Source of the DNA: Pseudomonadota bacterium
Lineage (GTDB): Bacteria > Bdellovibrionota_C > UBA2361 > SZUA-149 > DAOLCO01
Direction of reading: 5' to 3'
Length of the DNA stretch: 51,542 nucleotides
Assembly: GCA_027487795.1 (NCBI GenBank)
Contig: JAIYCX010000041.1
Coordinates: 1 to 51,542 of the forward strand
Shown here: one piece after another, positions 26,311 to 33,090 of the stretch
Layout of the letters: every line of letters begins with the position of its first letter
Numbering within the stretch: the first letter of the stretch is position 1
Made by a program: the position numbers and the translations under genes
The notes under the pieces: generated by a model
What the model was told of the DNA's origin: nothing
What the model saw: the letters and a program-made list of their open reading frames with translations, nothing else
Databases searched by the model: none

Positions 26311-26472
26311 GCGCGAGCCAATAATGCTCGTTTTTGCCCTAGCAAGCTCCCCGCGCATTAGTCTGCAAAGAACTTTTTTTGCATAGCAAAAAAATTTCCA
26401 GCCTAATTGCTCCACCTCCACCAACCCAAACCCCTACGGGTCTACAAACGAGCATTATTGGCTCGCGCTCAC
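26307..26472. repeat. Large hairpin element, copy A
   Basis: The outer arms 26307-26333 and 26446-26472 are a perfect 27-bp inverted repeat. The core (about 26337-26440) carries four blocks also found in copy B at 32778-32930: GCAAGCTCC, GCATTAGTCTGCAAAG, AGCCTAATTGCTCCACCT and CCCCTACGGG. In the core, GCATTAG can pair with CTAATTGC, and a poly-T/poly-A hairpin (26374-26394) is unique to this copy. The left arm starts inside the last codons of cmoA. ORFs across it are artefacts. It could end transcription from cmoA or encode a structured RNA; the family is unknown to me. Confidence 0.85.
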
Positions 26473-26575
26473 ACCTTGTATTTTTTCTTTTTTTGTATTT
26501 ACAATTACATACTGGTACGATTAGAAGATTTCTTCCATGTTTTTAAAAAAATAATTTCCAACCTATTTTCAAAAC

Positions 26576-27373
26576 CTAAGCTCCTTTAGAAGCCATAGTC
26601 TTTGCTTGTTCTAACAAAGCTTCAAAAAGAATTGATTGAAATAGAAAAGTTATATCCCGATTTTTTATAATGGTTGTGGTTAACTGTTGCTGTTCGGAAA
26701 ATGAAATCAACGCAATGTTGTCATTCCAAGAAAATATCCCTGAGTTCCAGATTATTTCAGGAGGAAGAATATGTACTTCCATATTAAACTCTTTTCGACG
26801 TTCAAAAACATGGGAAGCAAAGTCACATGGAGGATATACGACTTTTGTCCTGATGCCTTTTGCTGCCCTTTTCTTAAAGTATTCTAGAAAATATTTTGTA
26901 TCTACAATTTCTGAAAACTTATCAACCGCAACAACAATATAAACAAAGTCTTTGCTTTGAAGAGTATCTTGAAGCATTTTTCTAAATCCAACTACTCCTT
27001 CATAGAATTCTACTGTTGGACGAGATCGAGATTTTGCGCTTTTTGAAATTTCCTCAATTAGACCGATGGCATGATTCAAATTTAATTCGGCTGAATGCAT
27101 CTCGGCCTTTTTAATTTCAAACAATTTCTGTAAAGCTTCGGGACCTTCAGCAAGTACGAACCTCTTCTTTTTTAGCCAGGTTTCGTAAAGCAATCCTCTA
27201 TCAACGAGTTCCTCGACCGCGCTGTGTATTGTAACTCGATTATTTCCAGTAATTTCAGACAGCTCTTTTACAGTCATGCGCCCTTGCTTTAGGCAGGTCA
27301 AATAAACTGTTTGCTGAGTCTCATTGCAACGGAAATAAGTAAGGATATCAGTAATTACTCTAAGATTTGGCAT
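26576..27373 (-). CDS. TrmB-like transcriptional regulator
   Basis: Residues 1 to about 75 form a winged helix of the TrmB type (TVKELSEITGNNRVTIHSAVEELVDRGLLYE), followed by a coiled-coil segment and a domain of about 150 residues typical of TrmB proteins (PTVEFYEGVVGFRKMLQDTL; later WNDNIALISF and ITFLFQSILFEALLEQ). Such regulators are common in archaea and some bacterial lineages, where they often sense sugars; the ligand here is unknown. It stands alone, convergent with cmoA across hairpin element A, and its codon use (CGA, CGC arginine) differs from the core genes, which suggests transfer. Confidence 0.85.
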   Translation of the reverse strand: MPNLRVITDILTYFRCNETQQTVYLTCLKQGRMTVKELSEITGNNRVTIHSAVEELVDRGLLYETWLKKKRFVLAEGPEALQKLFEIKKAEMHSAELNLNHAIGLIEEISKSAKSRSRPTVEFYEGVVGFRKMLQDTLQSKDFVYIVVAVDKFSEIVDTKYFLEYFKKRAAKGIRTKVVYPPCDFASHVFERRKEFNMEVHILPPEIIWNSGIFSWNDNIALISFSEQQQLTTTIIKNRDITFLFQSILFEALLEQAKTMASKGA

Positions 27374-27585
27374 TTAAATTTGATTCTAAATATGTAGAAA
27401 AAGTTTCTACATATTTGCACACTAACAATATAAGTCATACAAAAAATTGAACTATTTTTTAAATTTAGCTTTTCTTTATGTCACAATACATATTAATATT
27501 ATCATAATAATTTAGTTCCGTTTAGATAAAAATAAGATAGTAAAAAATTCGTTCTTTATATTTTATTTGGGTAAAAGAAGCATTT

Positions 27586-27635
27586 TTAAGGTCCGAGTTT
27601 TGCCTGCATCAGCATGCAAACTTCGGAGACCTTAA
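27586..27635. other. Stem-loop in the leader region of the 205-aa gene
   Basis: TTAAGGTC (27586-27593) pairs with GACCTTAA (27628-27635). Inner pairs CGA/TCG and TTTGC/GCAAA extend it, and a central TGCAT/ATGCA forms the tip. The rest of the gap 27374-27781 is AT-rich and contains no gene that I can see. Confidence 0.6.
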
Positions 27636-27693
27636 GAAGAATAAGGTTTTTTGTCTTAACTTGTTATCATAATTCAGTGCTCAATTACTAGAG

Positions 27694-27738
27694 GTTAGTG
27701 TTTCTCGGAATTCATATAAAGTTGCGAGAAACACTAAC
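27694..27738. other. Perfect 14-bp stem-loop before the 205-aa gene
   Basis: GTTAGTGTTTCTCG (27694-27707) is perfectly complementary to 27725-27738, with a 17-nt loop containing GAATTC. It ends 43 nt upstream of the ATG at 27782. There is no T-tract, so it is unlikely to be a simple terminator; it may be a protein-binding site or a structured 5' leader. Confidence 0.75.
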
Positions 27739-27781
27739 TTACATTCGTAAAAGCAACTCCTAACTTTGAAAAGAGAGAATT

Positions 27782-28399
27782 ATGATTACAACCGAATTAG
27801 AGATCCAAATCAGAGAAATTATGGAAATTTTGGATGCCGATAAAAGAAGCGCCGTATTTGCGACATTCATCGCGAAGCTGGATGGCGAAAAAGAATTGGA
27901 AGATGTTCGAGTACTAATGAAAAGTCTGCCAGACGAGCTTCAGACAATGGTCGACTACGAAACCGCGTTAGAAGACGAAAGTCTAATGCGAAAGGACTGG
28001 AGTCATTGTTTGCATGAATTAGATCCAATATTGTTTCTCTACCCAAATTTATCTAAGCGAGTAAAAGGGATCGGCTACAAGTTTGCGTTGGCCGAATTTG
28101 CACGTGAGTGTTTCTGCGACGTTGACTTTGTATGTCAGCTAATGGAACTAATTATCACAACCTTCGAATCTGGCAACATCGTAACAGATCCTCTAGATAA
28201 TTATTGGGGGGTCGATCAAGGACCATATAGAAATGATATGTTTAACCTTGCAAAATTGATGAGCTGTGTATCCTTGGGATACGAAGGGAGCGAGCGCATT
28301 TGGATTGTGAAAAGTCTATTTCTTTCAGAAATAGATTTCTTCGCCTGCCCATATGCTGTTCCAGGCAGCTTTTGTGTTATTTTGAGGAAACAACAATAA
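27782..28399 (+). CDS. Unknown acidic protein, 205 aa
   Basis: I do not recognise it. It is acidic, Leu- and Glu-rich in the first half, and contains several cysteines in the second half (ECFCDVDFVCQ, MSCVS, FFACPYAV, SFCVI), which are too scattered to call a metal site. It has no signal peptide. A good ribosome binding site (AGAGAG) precedes the ATG. Strong stem-loops lie both before it (27586-27738) and after it (28422-28483), so it is an isolated transcription unit. Its codon use is more balanced than that of the AGA/TTA-rich neighbours, consistent with an acquired gene. Confidence 0.7.
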   Translation: MITTELEIQIREIMEILDADKRSAVFATFIAKLDGEKELEDVRVLMKSLPDELQTMVDYETALEDESLMRKDWSHCLHELDPILFLYPNLSKRVKGIGYKFALAEFARECFCDVDFVCQLMELIITTFESGNIVTDPLDNYWGVDQGPYRNDMFNLAKLMSCVSLGYEGSERIWIVKSLFLSEIDFFACPYAVPGSFCVILRKQQ

Positions 28400-28421
28400 C
28401 TAGAGCGTTTGCCGATTGACG

Positions 28422-28445
28422 AAAAGACTCTTCTTAAAGAGTCTT
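28422..28445 (+). terminator. Stem-loop after the 205-aa gene
   Basis: AAAGACTCTT (28422-28431) and AAGAGTCTTT (28436-28445) pair perfectly around a CTTA loop. The T-tract is short, so it may work together with the next hairpin. Confidence 0.6.
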
Positions 28446-28456
28446 TAAATCAAAAT

Positions 28457-28483
28457 AATCAAAAAGCTCCAGATGCTTTTTGA
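28457..28483. terminator. Second stem-loop, terminator-like
   Basis: ATCAAAAAGC (28457-28466) pairs perfectly with GCTTTTTGAT (28474-28483) across a 7-nt loop. The A/T-rich stem ends could support termination in either direction. Confidence 0.5.
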
Positions 28484-28541
28484 TCACATAGGTTTATCTG
28501 CGGTATCTTGGTATTATTACTTAGATAGGTGTTTATTAACT

Positions 28542-28590
28542 AGACGCAGAAAAAGGTTACTATCCTTCTATGCGTCTCCTCTTCTTTTTA
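28542..28590 (+). terminator. Stem-loop with T-rich tail in the gene-free gap
   Basis: AGACGCA (28542-28548) pairs with TGCGTCT (28571-28577), with AAGG/CCTT inside, followed by CCTCTTCTTTTTACC. The gap 28400-29123 has no gene that I can support; it holds three stem-loops, a repeat copy at 28751-28842 and a TTTTCCT array. Confidence 0.5.
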
Positions 28591-28750
28591 CCTTTAATTT
28601 TCATTGTGAATGAATCATTTATCGGAATTACCTTTTCACTGTCATCATTAAAATCTTAATCCTGCACTAACAAAATAAGTTATTAAAACTTATGATTGAA
28701 ATTAATACGCCTTAATCCTCTAAATGAAATTTCATCCAAAACCAAAAGAA

Positions 28751-28842
28751 GAATTGAGGGAGGTGGGCGACAGGATTTTTCGTAGACAGCGCCGGCGGGT
28801 GTAATGCGATGCAAAGAAAATACTGGCGACCGCCTCAATCTT
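28751..28842. repeat. Imperfect hairpin repeat, upstream copy
   Basis: The left part (28751-28781) and right part (28816-28842) are imperfectly complementary: ATTGAGG pairs with CCTCAAT, GGCGAC with GGCGACC-side bases, and ATTTTTC with GAAAAT. The sub-segment 28805-28835 is 27/31 identical, in the same orientation, to 29624-29654 on the other side of the response-regulator gene. This block is also more GC-rich than its surroundings. Confidence 0.6.
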
Positions 28843-28957
28843 AACTCTTATGTTGCTGACTTCTTCGATGACGTTATCTATTTGTTCATCATGGTAATAC
28901 CTCTAATAATTCCTCTCGTGTAATAAGCGGTGATGGCAAAAGAGGCTGGTACTCATA

Positions 28958-29008
28958 TTTTCCTTATAATATTTTCCTTTGTTTTCCTTTGTTTTCCTGA
29001 TTTTTCCT
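28958..29008. repeat. TTTTCCT array
   Basis: Five copies of TTTTCCT in about 50 bp, including two exact tandem copies of TTTTCCTTTG (28972-28991). It lies 116 nt upstream of the response-regulator gene. It could be a binding-site array or simple-sequence drift. Confidence 0.6.
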
Positions 29009-29123
29009 CATAAACTATAATCTTGCATATCTATAAACATCTATTTATATTACAAAAAACAATTAAACCTAAATTAATCTTAGCTATTAGTTTAAATTAT
29101 CCACATGATAAGGATTTCCATAA

Positions 29124-29573
29124 ATGATTCATCCACAACCATTAAAAAATTTTTCCATCCTTATTATAGATGACGCTAAACCGCCTCGTCGAATGCTACG
29201 TAGATTACTTAACGTATTTGGCGAGTATGATTACGAAGAAGAAGAAAACGTCACAAATGCAAAAAGAAAAGTGTTATCTTTAAATGAATATTCATTAATA
29301 ATGTGTGATATTAAACTTCCAGATCAGAGCGGAGTCGAATTTCTTAGGTGGATTCGTTCCGGAGAAGCAGGTCAGGAAATTAAAAATATACCCTTTATTT
29401 GTTACAGTTCTGACTTTGAAAAAGAAGATATTGAAAATGCTAAAGCTCTAGGGGTCTCAGGGTTTTTAGACAAACCATTTAACTTTGGTGATGTATATCA
29501 AGTATTTTCGGCTATCTTCAATTGGAGCGAAGAAACAAAAAAATATTTTAATCAAAAAATAGGAGCAGAATAG
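29124..29573 (+). CDS. CheY-like single-domain response regulator
   Basis: A stand-alone receiver domain with no output domain (149 aa). The phosphorylation pocket is intact: paired acidic residues in IIDDAKPP, phospho-acceptor Asp in LIMCDIKLPDQSG, Thr/Ser position in CYSSDFE and Lys in DKPF. A Gly-Val-Ser segment ahead of the Lys and an aromatic in the last helix are typical. It could be a CheY acting on the flagellar motor or a phosphorelay intermediate; no kinase is adjacent. It is an isolated gene flanked by two related repeats (28805-28835 and 29624-29654). Confidence 0.9.
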   Translation: MIHPQPLKNFSILIIDDAKPPRRMLRRLLNVFGEYDYEEEENVTNAKRKVLSLNEYSLIMCDIKLPDQSGVEFLRWIRSGEAGQEIKNIPFICYSSDFEKEDIENAKALGVSGFLDKPFNFGDVYQVFSAIFNWSEETKKYFNQKIGAE

Positions 29574-29623
29574 CTTGCTTACTCATTTCATTAATCTACT
29601 CGAGGTTTGAAAATAAGTTCTAG

Positions 29624-29654
29624 TGCGATGCAAGAAAAATACTTGCGAACGCCT
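29624..29654. repeat. Repeat downstream of the response regulator
   Basis: A 31-bp segment starting TGCGATGCAA, 27/31 identical to 28805-28835. It includes a small hairpin GCAAG/CTTGC and is followed by CCTCAATTC, which resembles the outer arm of the upstream copy. Confidence 0.6.
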
Positions 29655-29716
29655 TCCTCAATTCTTGCATCTTCAGAATGATTTTTTACTCTATCTAGTA
29701 CTCAAAAATAAGACTT

Positions 29717-30670
29717 TTAAAACCTATAACTCACTGCCAATCTCAGCCTATCTTCAGGAGCTATTATTCCATTATCTTTACTGGTAGTTCTAACTTGATA
29801 TGCTGCTTCTAGTCCAAGATTGGATTGAAAAGTGACTGCTAATGAGGGGCCAAAAAATAGGTTTGAAAAAGAAGATAGATCAACTCTATCGCCTTGTCTT
29901 ACATCGGCACCTTTATTTTCTCCACTTAATAAAGCATTTAAAGAAACAGAGTAATCCTCATCTAGTATAATAAAATAGCCCGGATTAACGTACCAGAATA
30001 AATCATTTGCAAAACGGTAATCAAAACTTCCCTCTGTACGAATAGTATATTGCCCACCTGTTGGGATATTAAATCTATTTTTTACAAGCATAAAAGATGC
30101 TCCTAGTGGAAAATCATAAGAACCTGACCCAAAAGTTAATATTCGGCCTCCACCAGATGTGTTACCAGCACTGATAGGATGGTGTTTAACTAAATTATTT
30201 TCTTCTCTAATACTTCCAGTTTCTCCTGTTGGTAATTTTAATCCTGCATATAATCCAGAAACTAATTTGGATCCTAAACCAATATTGAACGTATCCAGAT
30301 ACTGAGCAAATACTGTCATATCACCTATACCAGAATCCCTAGACGATCTGGATCTAAAATTTTCTACCTTATCAAAATCTCTTACTATAAAAGGAACGCT
30401 TAAATGAAGAGAAAATTTATTAGTAAGTCCATAATTTAAATTTATTTGAGTAGTACTAAAATTTTTAATCCTCTCTCCGTTTTTTAGAGAATAATAAGCA
30501 TCACTATTACCCTTTTCAAAAGATGTTAATTGTTCAAATACAGACAAAGAGAGGGAATTTTCCACATTTGAATTAGTATTGAGTGCAGAATAAAGAGCAC
30601 AAGGATCACAGGCAAAAGCTTGTTTTACCTGTGATAATATTAATAATAAAATTAAGACAATTCTAGTCAT
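29717..30670 (-). CDS. Outer-membrane beta-barrel with N-terminal CDPC
   Basis: A 317-aa protein with a signal peptide (residues 1-20) whose mature form begins CDPCALYSA, a motif I associate with a distinct family of outer-membrane barrels. Alternating strands and a C-terminal YRF support a barrel. Segments such as LKLPTGETGSIREE and FRSRSSRDSGIGDMTVFAQY occur in the broader 'transporter' family. The paired cysteines at the mature N-terminus could bind metal or form a disulfide. Its start overlaps the end of the lipoprotein gene by eight bases, so the two are one operon. The substrate is unknown; metal export or uptake is plausible given the His-rich partner. Confidence 0.8.
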   Translation of the reverse strand: MTRIVLILLLILSQVKQAFACDPCALYSALNTNSNVENSLSLSVFEQLTSFEKGNSDAYYSLKNGERIKNFSTTQINLNYGLTNKFSLHLSVPFIVRDFDKVENFRSRSSRDSGIGDMTVFAQYLDTFNIGLGSKLVSGLYAGLKLPTGETGSIREENNLVKHHPISAGNTSGGGRILTFGSGSYDFPLGASFMLVKNRFNIPTGGQYTIRTEGSFDYRFANDLFWYVNPGYFIILDEDYSVSLNALLSGENKGADVRQGDRVDLSSFSNLFFGPSLAVTFQSNLGLEAAYQVRTTSKDNGIIAPEDRLRLAVSYRF

Positions 30671-31145
30671 GTGAATGACTACCTTCTGAGTGGCTCTCCT
30701 CTGAATGATTCTCGCTAGTATCTACTCTAGCACCATTAACGTCCATATGATGTAAGCTGACTTTATCTGAACCATTAGTTTCAAAATGTATAAAAACAGA
30801 GTTTGCTGCTTCTGGAATATTAATAACTTTTTCTGCTACTATCCCGTGGCCTTCAAAAGTAAACAGGATATCTCCTCCTTTAAATTCAGAAGGACCAGAG
30901 AAGCCGAATGTTCCATTACTATCCGTAGATGAGCAACGACCGAGAGCACAAACTTTTACCTCTTCTATTGCTTGATCTTCGCCATGCTTGGAATATTCTT
31001 GTTTTAAAGATCCCAATCTCTGACTATGGCTTATCCCCTCTCCCTGAGTTAAGAGACCCTCGAATACCTTCCCATCCGAACCACCACCACCGCCACAAGC
31101 ATTTAGCATTAAAACACCCAAAATAGTTAAAAATTTAGTATTCAT
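30663..31145 (-). CDS. Lipoprotein with His-rich C-terminus
   Basis: A lipobox (LMLNACGGGG) near residue 17 predicts a lipid-anchored periplasmic or outer-membrane protein. The middle has a beta-rich domain with two cysteines in VKVCALGRCSS, resembling a carboxypeptidase-regulatory-like or Ig fold. The last 20 residues hold five histidines (HSEESHSEGSHSHD and earlier), a composition common in metal-binding tails. It is cotranscribed with the CDPC barrel. No database family can be named with certainty from sequence alone. A glycine run after the lipid cysteine resembles that of the lipoprotein at 42199-43017. Confidence 0.8.
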   Translation of the reverse strand: MNTKFLTILGVLMLNACGGGGGSDGKVFEGLLTQGEGISHSQRLGSLKQEYSKHGEDQAIEEVKVCALGRCSSTDSNGTFGFSGPSEFKGGDILFTFEGHGIVAEKVINIPEAANSVFIHFETNGSDKVSLHHMDVNGARVDTSENHSEESHSEGSHSHD

Positions 31146-31257
31146 AAGATCCTTTAGAAATTTTGTAAGATACGCATATAAGTAAACTAAACAGTTTAAT
31201 CAACGTGGCAAAATGTCGCTGTTAGGATTTTTATTTTTACCTCAGAAAATAGCTTTC

Positions 31258-31286
31258 TGGACATTTAGGCATAATAATCATACTAT
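31258..31286 (+). promoter_or_regulatory. Promoter of the first twin membrane-protein gene
   Basis: TGGACA (31258-31263), 17-nt spacer, TACTAT (31281-31286). The matching site before the second copy is TTTACA-N17-TATTTA at 33013-33041, so position and spacing are conserved between the duplicates. Confidence 0.6.
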
Positions 31287-31335
31287 AATCTAGTGTTTTA
31301 TGGTTTTCACTTTGGTTTTAGGGAGAGAAGTTGAA

Positions 31336-31797
31336 ATGAATACTAAAAAAAGTTGGACAGTATCGATTAATATTCTTATCTGGGCTTGTCCACTGATTGC
31401 AGCCTTTTGGTTCTACAATTCTTTGAATTACAGAATTTCAATTGGATGGACGCCCAAAAAAGGAGACTTTCAGTTTTTGCTATTTAAACTTCCAATAGCT
31501 TTATTGTTATACGCTCCAATATGGAATTTTATATACCGACTGAAAGATGAACTAAATGCCGAAGCTCTTTTACATCTTCACTCGCTAGGGTTAGTTTTAT
31601 TAAGTCTTACAGTTGGAGCTTGGATGGAGTTTTTATATGATGTATCAAAAAGTGAAGAATCGGATATTACATTTGGAATAATAATCATGTCTGGGCTTAC
31701 ATTGATAACAGCCACCTTCATATTTGCTCCGATAGTTTTTTTACTTGAATTAAGAAAGAGAACCATAAAAAAAATATTAACTCAACAAAGTATCTAG
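31336..31797 (+). CDS. Four-helix membrane protein, twin copy 1
   Basis: A 153-aa protein of unknown function with four predicted membrane helices (about residues 7-28, 50-70, 82-105 and 118-140) and a basic C-terminus. I chose the ATG at 31336 because GGGAGAGA precedes it; an in-frame ATG at 31300 would add 12 residues, but there the two copies conserve the DNA of the ribosome binding site rather than the encoded residues. It is about 75-80% identical to the protein at 33091-33552, highest around WACPLIAAFWFYNSL. Both units share promoter, leader and terminator, so the entire transcription unit was duplicated. Confidence 0.8.
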   Translation: MNTKKSWTVSINILIWACPLIAAFWFYNSLNYRISIGWTPKKGDFQFLLFKLPIALLLYAPIWNFIYRLKDELNAEALLHLHSLGLVLLSLTVGAWMEFLYDVSKSEESDITFGIIIMSGLTLITATFIFAPIVFLLELRKRTIKKILTQQSI

Positions 31798-31835
31798 GTT
31801 AATCTCAACTACTAAAAAGTTAGTTGAACACATAC

Positions 31836-31862
31836 AAAGGGATCCTCGGATCCCTTTTATTT
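31836..31862 (+). terminator. Terminator of twin copy 1
   Basis: AAAGGGATC (31836-31844) pairs with GATCCCTTT (31849-31857) around a CTCG loop, followed by TATTTTT. The stem is the same as that of copy 2, which has a TTCG loop. Confidence 0.9.
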
Positions 31863-31986
31863 TTTATTATAATAACTATCGAGATTGTTAACTTATCCAA
31901 GAATTCCCCCAAGTTTCATAGAGATTATCAAGAAAGTTATTCCATTCCGTATCTGGGTCAGAAATACATCCCAAGACCCTCCACCA

Positions 31987-32397
31987 TTAATCAATAACCA
32001 AATTAACACCCGATAATCTAAAATGCCTATCCGTCGACCAACAATCTTTAATTTTTAGTTTTTTAATTAATAAAATCCCATGAATATCTGCTAATGTTAA
32101 ATCATGATCTTTATATTTTCTAAAAAAGATTTGACCTTCTAGAATATCCTTATGGCCAAAGTCTACAACTTTTAAAGGTTTTAATATTTCAATGAAATTC
32201 AAAAATTGTAATGCTCTTTGCGAATCGTATCTTCGTAAAAACCAAGCATGACATTCAACAATAACCAAACTAGATGTTAAAAGTGATTTAGCTTCTGCAA
32301 AAAGTAATGAAAATATTTTGTGGTGCGAATCAGATTTATCTAAGAATGCAATAAAAGCAGAGCTATCTACGTAGGCTGGCTTTATACCCTTACTCAT
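31987..32397 (-). CDS. PIN-domain toxin (VapC-like)
   Basis: A PIN-fold ribonuclease of 136 aa, the toxin of a type II toxin-antitoxin pair; characterised members cut tRNA or rRNA. The acidic active-site residues are present: Asp in YVDSSAF, Glu in VIVECHAW, Asp in DLTLADIHG and Asp in WSTDRHF. It follows the antitoxin gene on the minus strand with an 11-nt gap created by a 15-bp tandem duplication (32391-32420). The ATG at 32397 lies in the second copy of that duplication. Confidence 0.9.
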   Translation of the reverse strand: MSKGIKPAYVDSSAFIAFLDKSDSHHKIFSLLFAEAKSLLTSSLVIVECHAWFLRRYDSQRALQFLNFIEILKPLKVVDFGHKDILEGQIFFRKYKDHDLTLADIHGILLIKKLKIKDCWSTDRHFRLSGVNLVID

Positions 32398-32420
32398 TTA
32401 GATCCTACTCATTTAGATCC
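32391..32420. repeat. Exact 15-bp tandem duplication at the toxin start
   Basis: TACTCATTTAGATCC occurs at 32391-32405 and 32406-32420. One copy carries the antitoxin stop codon, the other the toxin start codon. In a single copy the two would overlap as ATGA. Confidence 0.95.
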
Positions 32421-32630
32421 GTACACCATTTCATCAAATTCTTCTTTTTTATAACTTTTACCTGATTCAACTAAGCCTTGATACTTCATCCAAGGAACAT
32501 CATTATTAACAGGTAAAAAGTTTAAAAGCGCCCGTCTAAAATACTCGGCAAGAGAGATACCATTCTCCTTAGCGAGTTTTTTAGCCAACTGATATTCTTC
32601 TTTATTAAAAGATACTTGTGTTCTAATCAT
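32409..32630 (-). CDS. Ribbon-helix-helix antitoxin (VapB-like)
   Basis: A 73-aa protein that starts with a ribbon-helix-helix DNA-binding fold: beta strand IRTQVSFNKEEYQLAKKLAKE followed by ISLAEYFRRALLNFL. The C-terminal 30 residues are polar and should wrap around the PIN toxin to inhibit it. As in other such pairs, the antitoxin gene comes first and the antitoxin, alone or with toxin, probably represses the operon. A pair of direct repeats at 32630-32660 overlapping the start codon and a TATAAT box (32642-32637) fits autoregulation. Confidence 0.88.
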   Translation of the reverse strand: MIRTQVSFNKEEYQLAKKLAKENGISLAEYFRRALLNFLPVNNDVPWMKYQGLVESGKSYKKEEFDEMVYGSK

Positions 32631-32660
32631 GTTATCATTATATCAAATTCTGTTATCATT
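32630..32660 (-). promoter_or_regulatory. Promoter and direct-repeat operator of the TA pair
   Basis: TGTTATCATT occurs at 32630-32639 and 32651-32660, 21 bp apart, about two helical turns and so on one face of the DNA. On the minus strand TATAAT (32642-32637) lies between the repeats and only six bases before the ATG, so transcription would start at or next to the start codon, giving a nearly leaderless mRNA. Confidence 0.6.
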
Positions 32661-32777
32661 TAAAAGAAAAATTTAACTGTTACAATAACAACACTTAAGT
32701 AATTGAATTAACAATATTATCTTCAATATGGCGTTACGAAGAATTGCTAGAATTAAGTGTTTAGCTACTGTTCAGTT

Positions 32778-32930
32778 AAGGCATGGACTTTATCCTTATT
32801 CGAACCCTTGCAAGCTCCAAGCTGTATATTTTTTTAGGGCATTAGTCTGCAAAGTTTTACCTAGCCTAATTGCTCCACCTTCGTCCCCGCCACCCCTACG
32901 GGCTTCAAATAAGGATCAAGTCCATGCCTT
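32778..32930. repeat. Large hairpin element, copy B
   Basis: The arms 32778-32804 and 32904-32930 are complementary at 25 of 27 positions but unrelated to the arms of copy A. The core (about 32805-32902) carries the four blocks found in copy A in the same order: GCAAGCTCC (32810), GCATTAGTCTGCAAAG (32839), AGCCTAATTGCTCCACCT (32863) and CCCCTACGGG (32893). It lies between the divergent antitoxin and twin-copy-2 genes. The gap 32631-33054 contains no gene that I support; the ORF across it is mostly arm and core sequence. Confidence 0.85.
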
Positions 32931-33012
32931 CACTCAATTATCAAGAGCTAATAATGGAAGTATTTAAAAATTAAAAATAAGAAAGATCTAAGCACCTGAA
33001 AACACATGTCTC

Positions 33013-33041
33013 TTTACATTTAACATAAACAATCATATTTA
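33013..33041 (+). promoter_or_regulatory. Promoter of the second twin membrane-protein gene
   Basis: TTTACA (33013-33018), 17-nt spacer, TATTTA (33036-33041). The spacer shares CATAA and AATCA with copy 1. Confidence 0.55.
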
Positions 33042-33090
33042 TTTTTAGTGTTATATGGTTTTCACTTTGGTTTTCAAGGAGAGAAGTAAG

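Noticed and set aside
26307..26472. Simple rho-independent terminator of cmoA
   Set aside because: The stem is 27 bp but the loop is over 110 nt and contains conserved blocks shared with another locus, so termination alone does not explain it.
26233..26589. Open frames crossing hairpin element A on both strands
   Set aside because: They consist of arm and core repeat sequence, lack ribosome binding sites, and change between copies A and B in ways set by DNA pairing rather than protein.
31300..31335. Upstream in-frame ATG giving 12 extra residues on twin copy 1 (also 33055 on copy 2)
   Set aside because: The two copies keep the ribosome binding site DNA but not the encoded residues (LGREVE versus FKERSK), so this is leader sequence.
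32728..32967. 79-codon frame across hairpin element B
   Set aside because: Same reason: it is made of the inverted arms and the shared core blocks.
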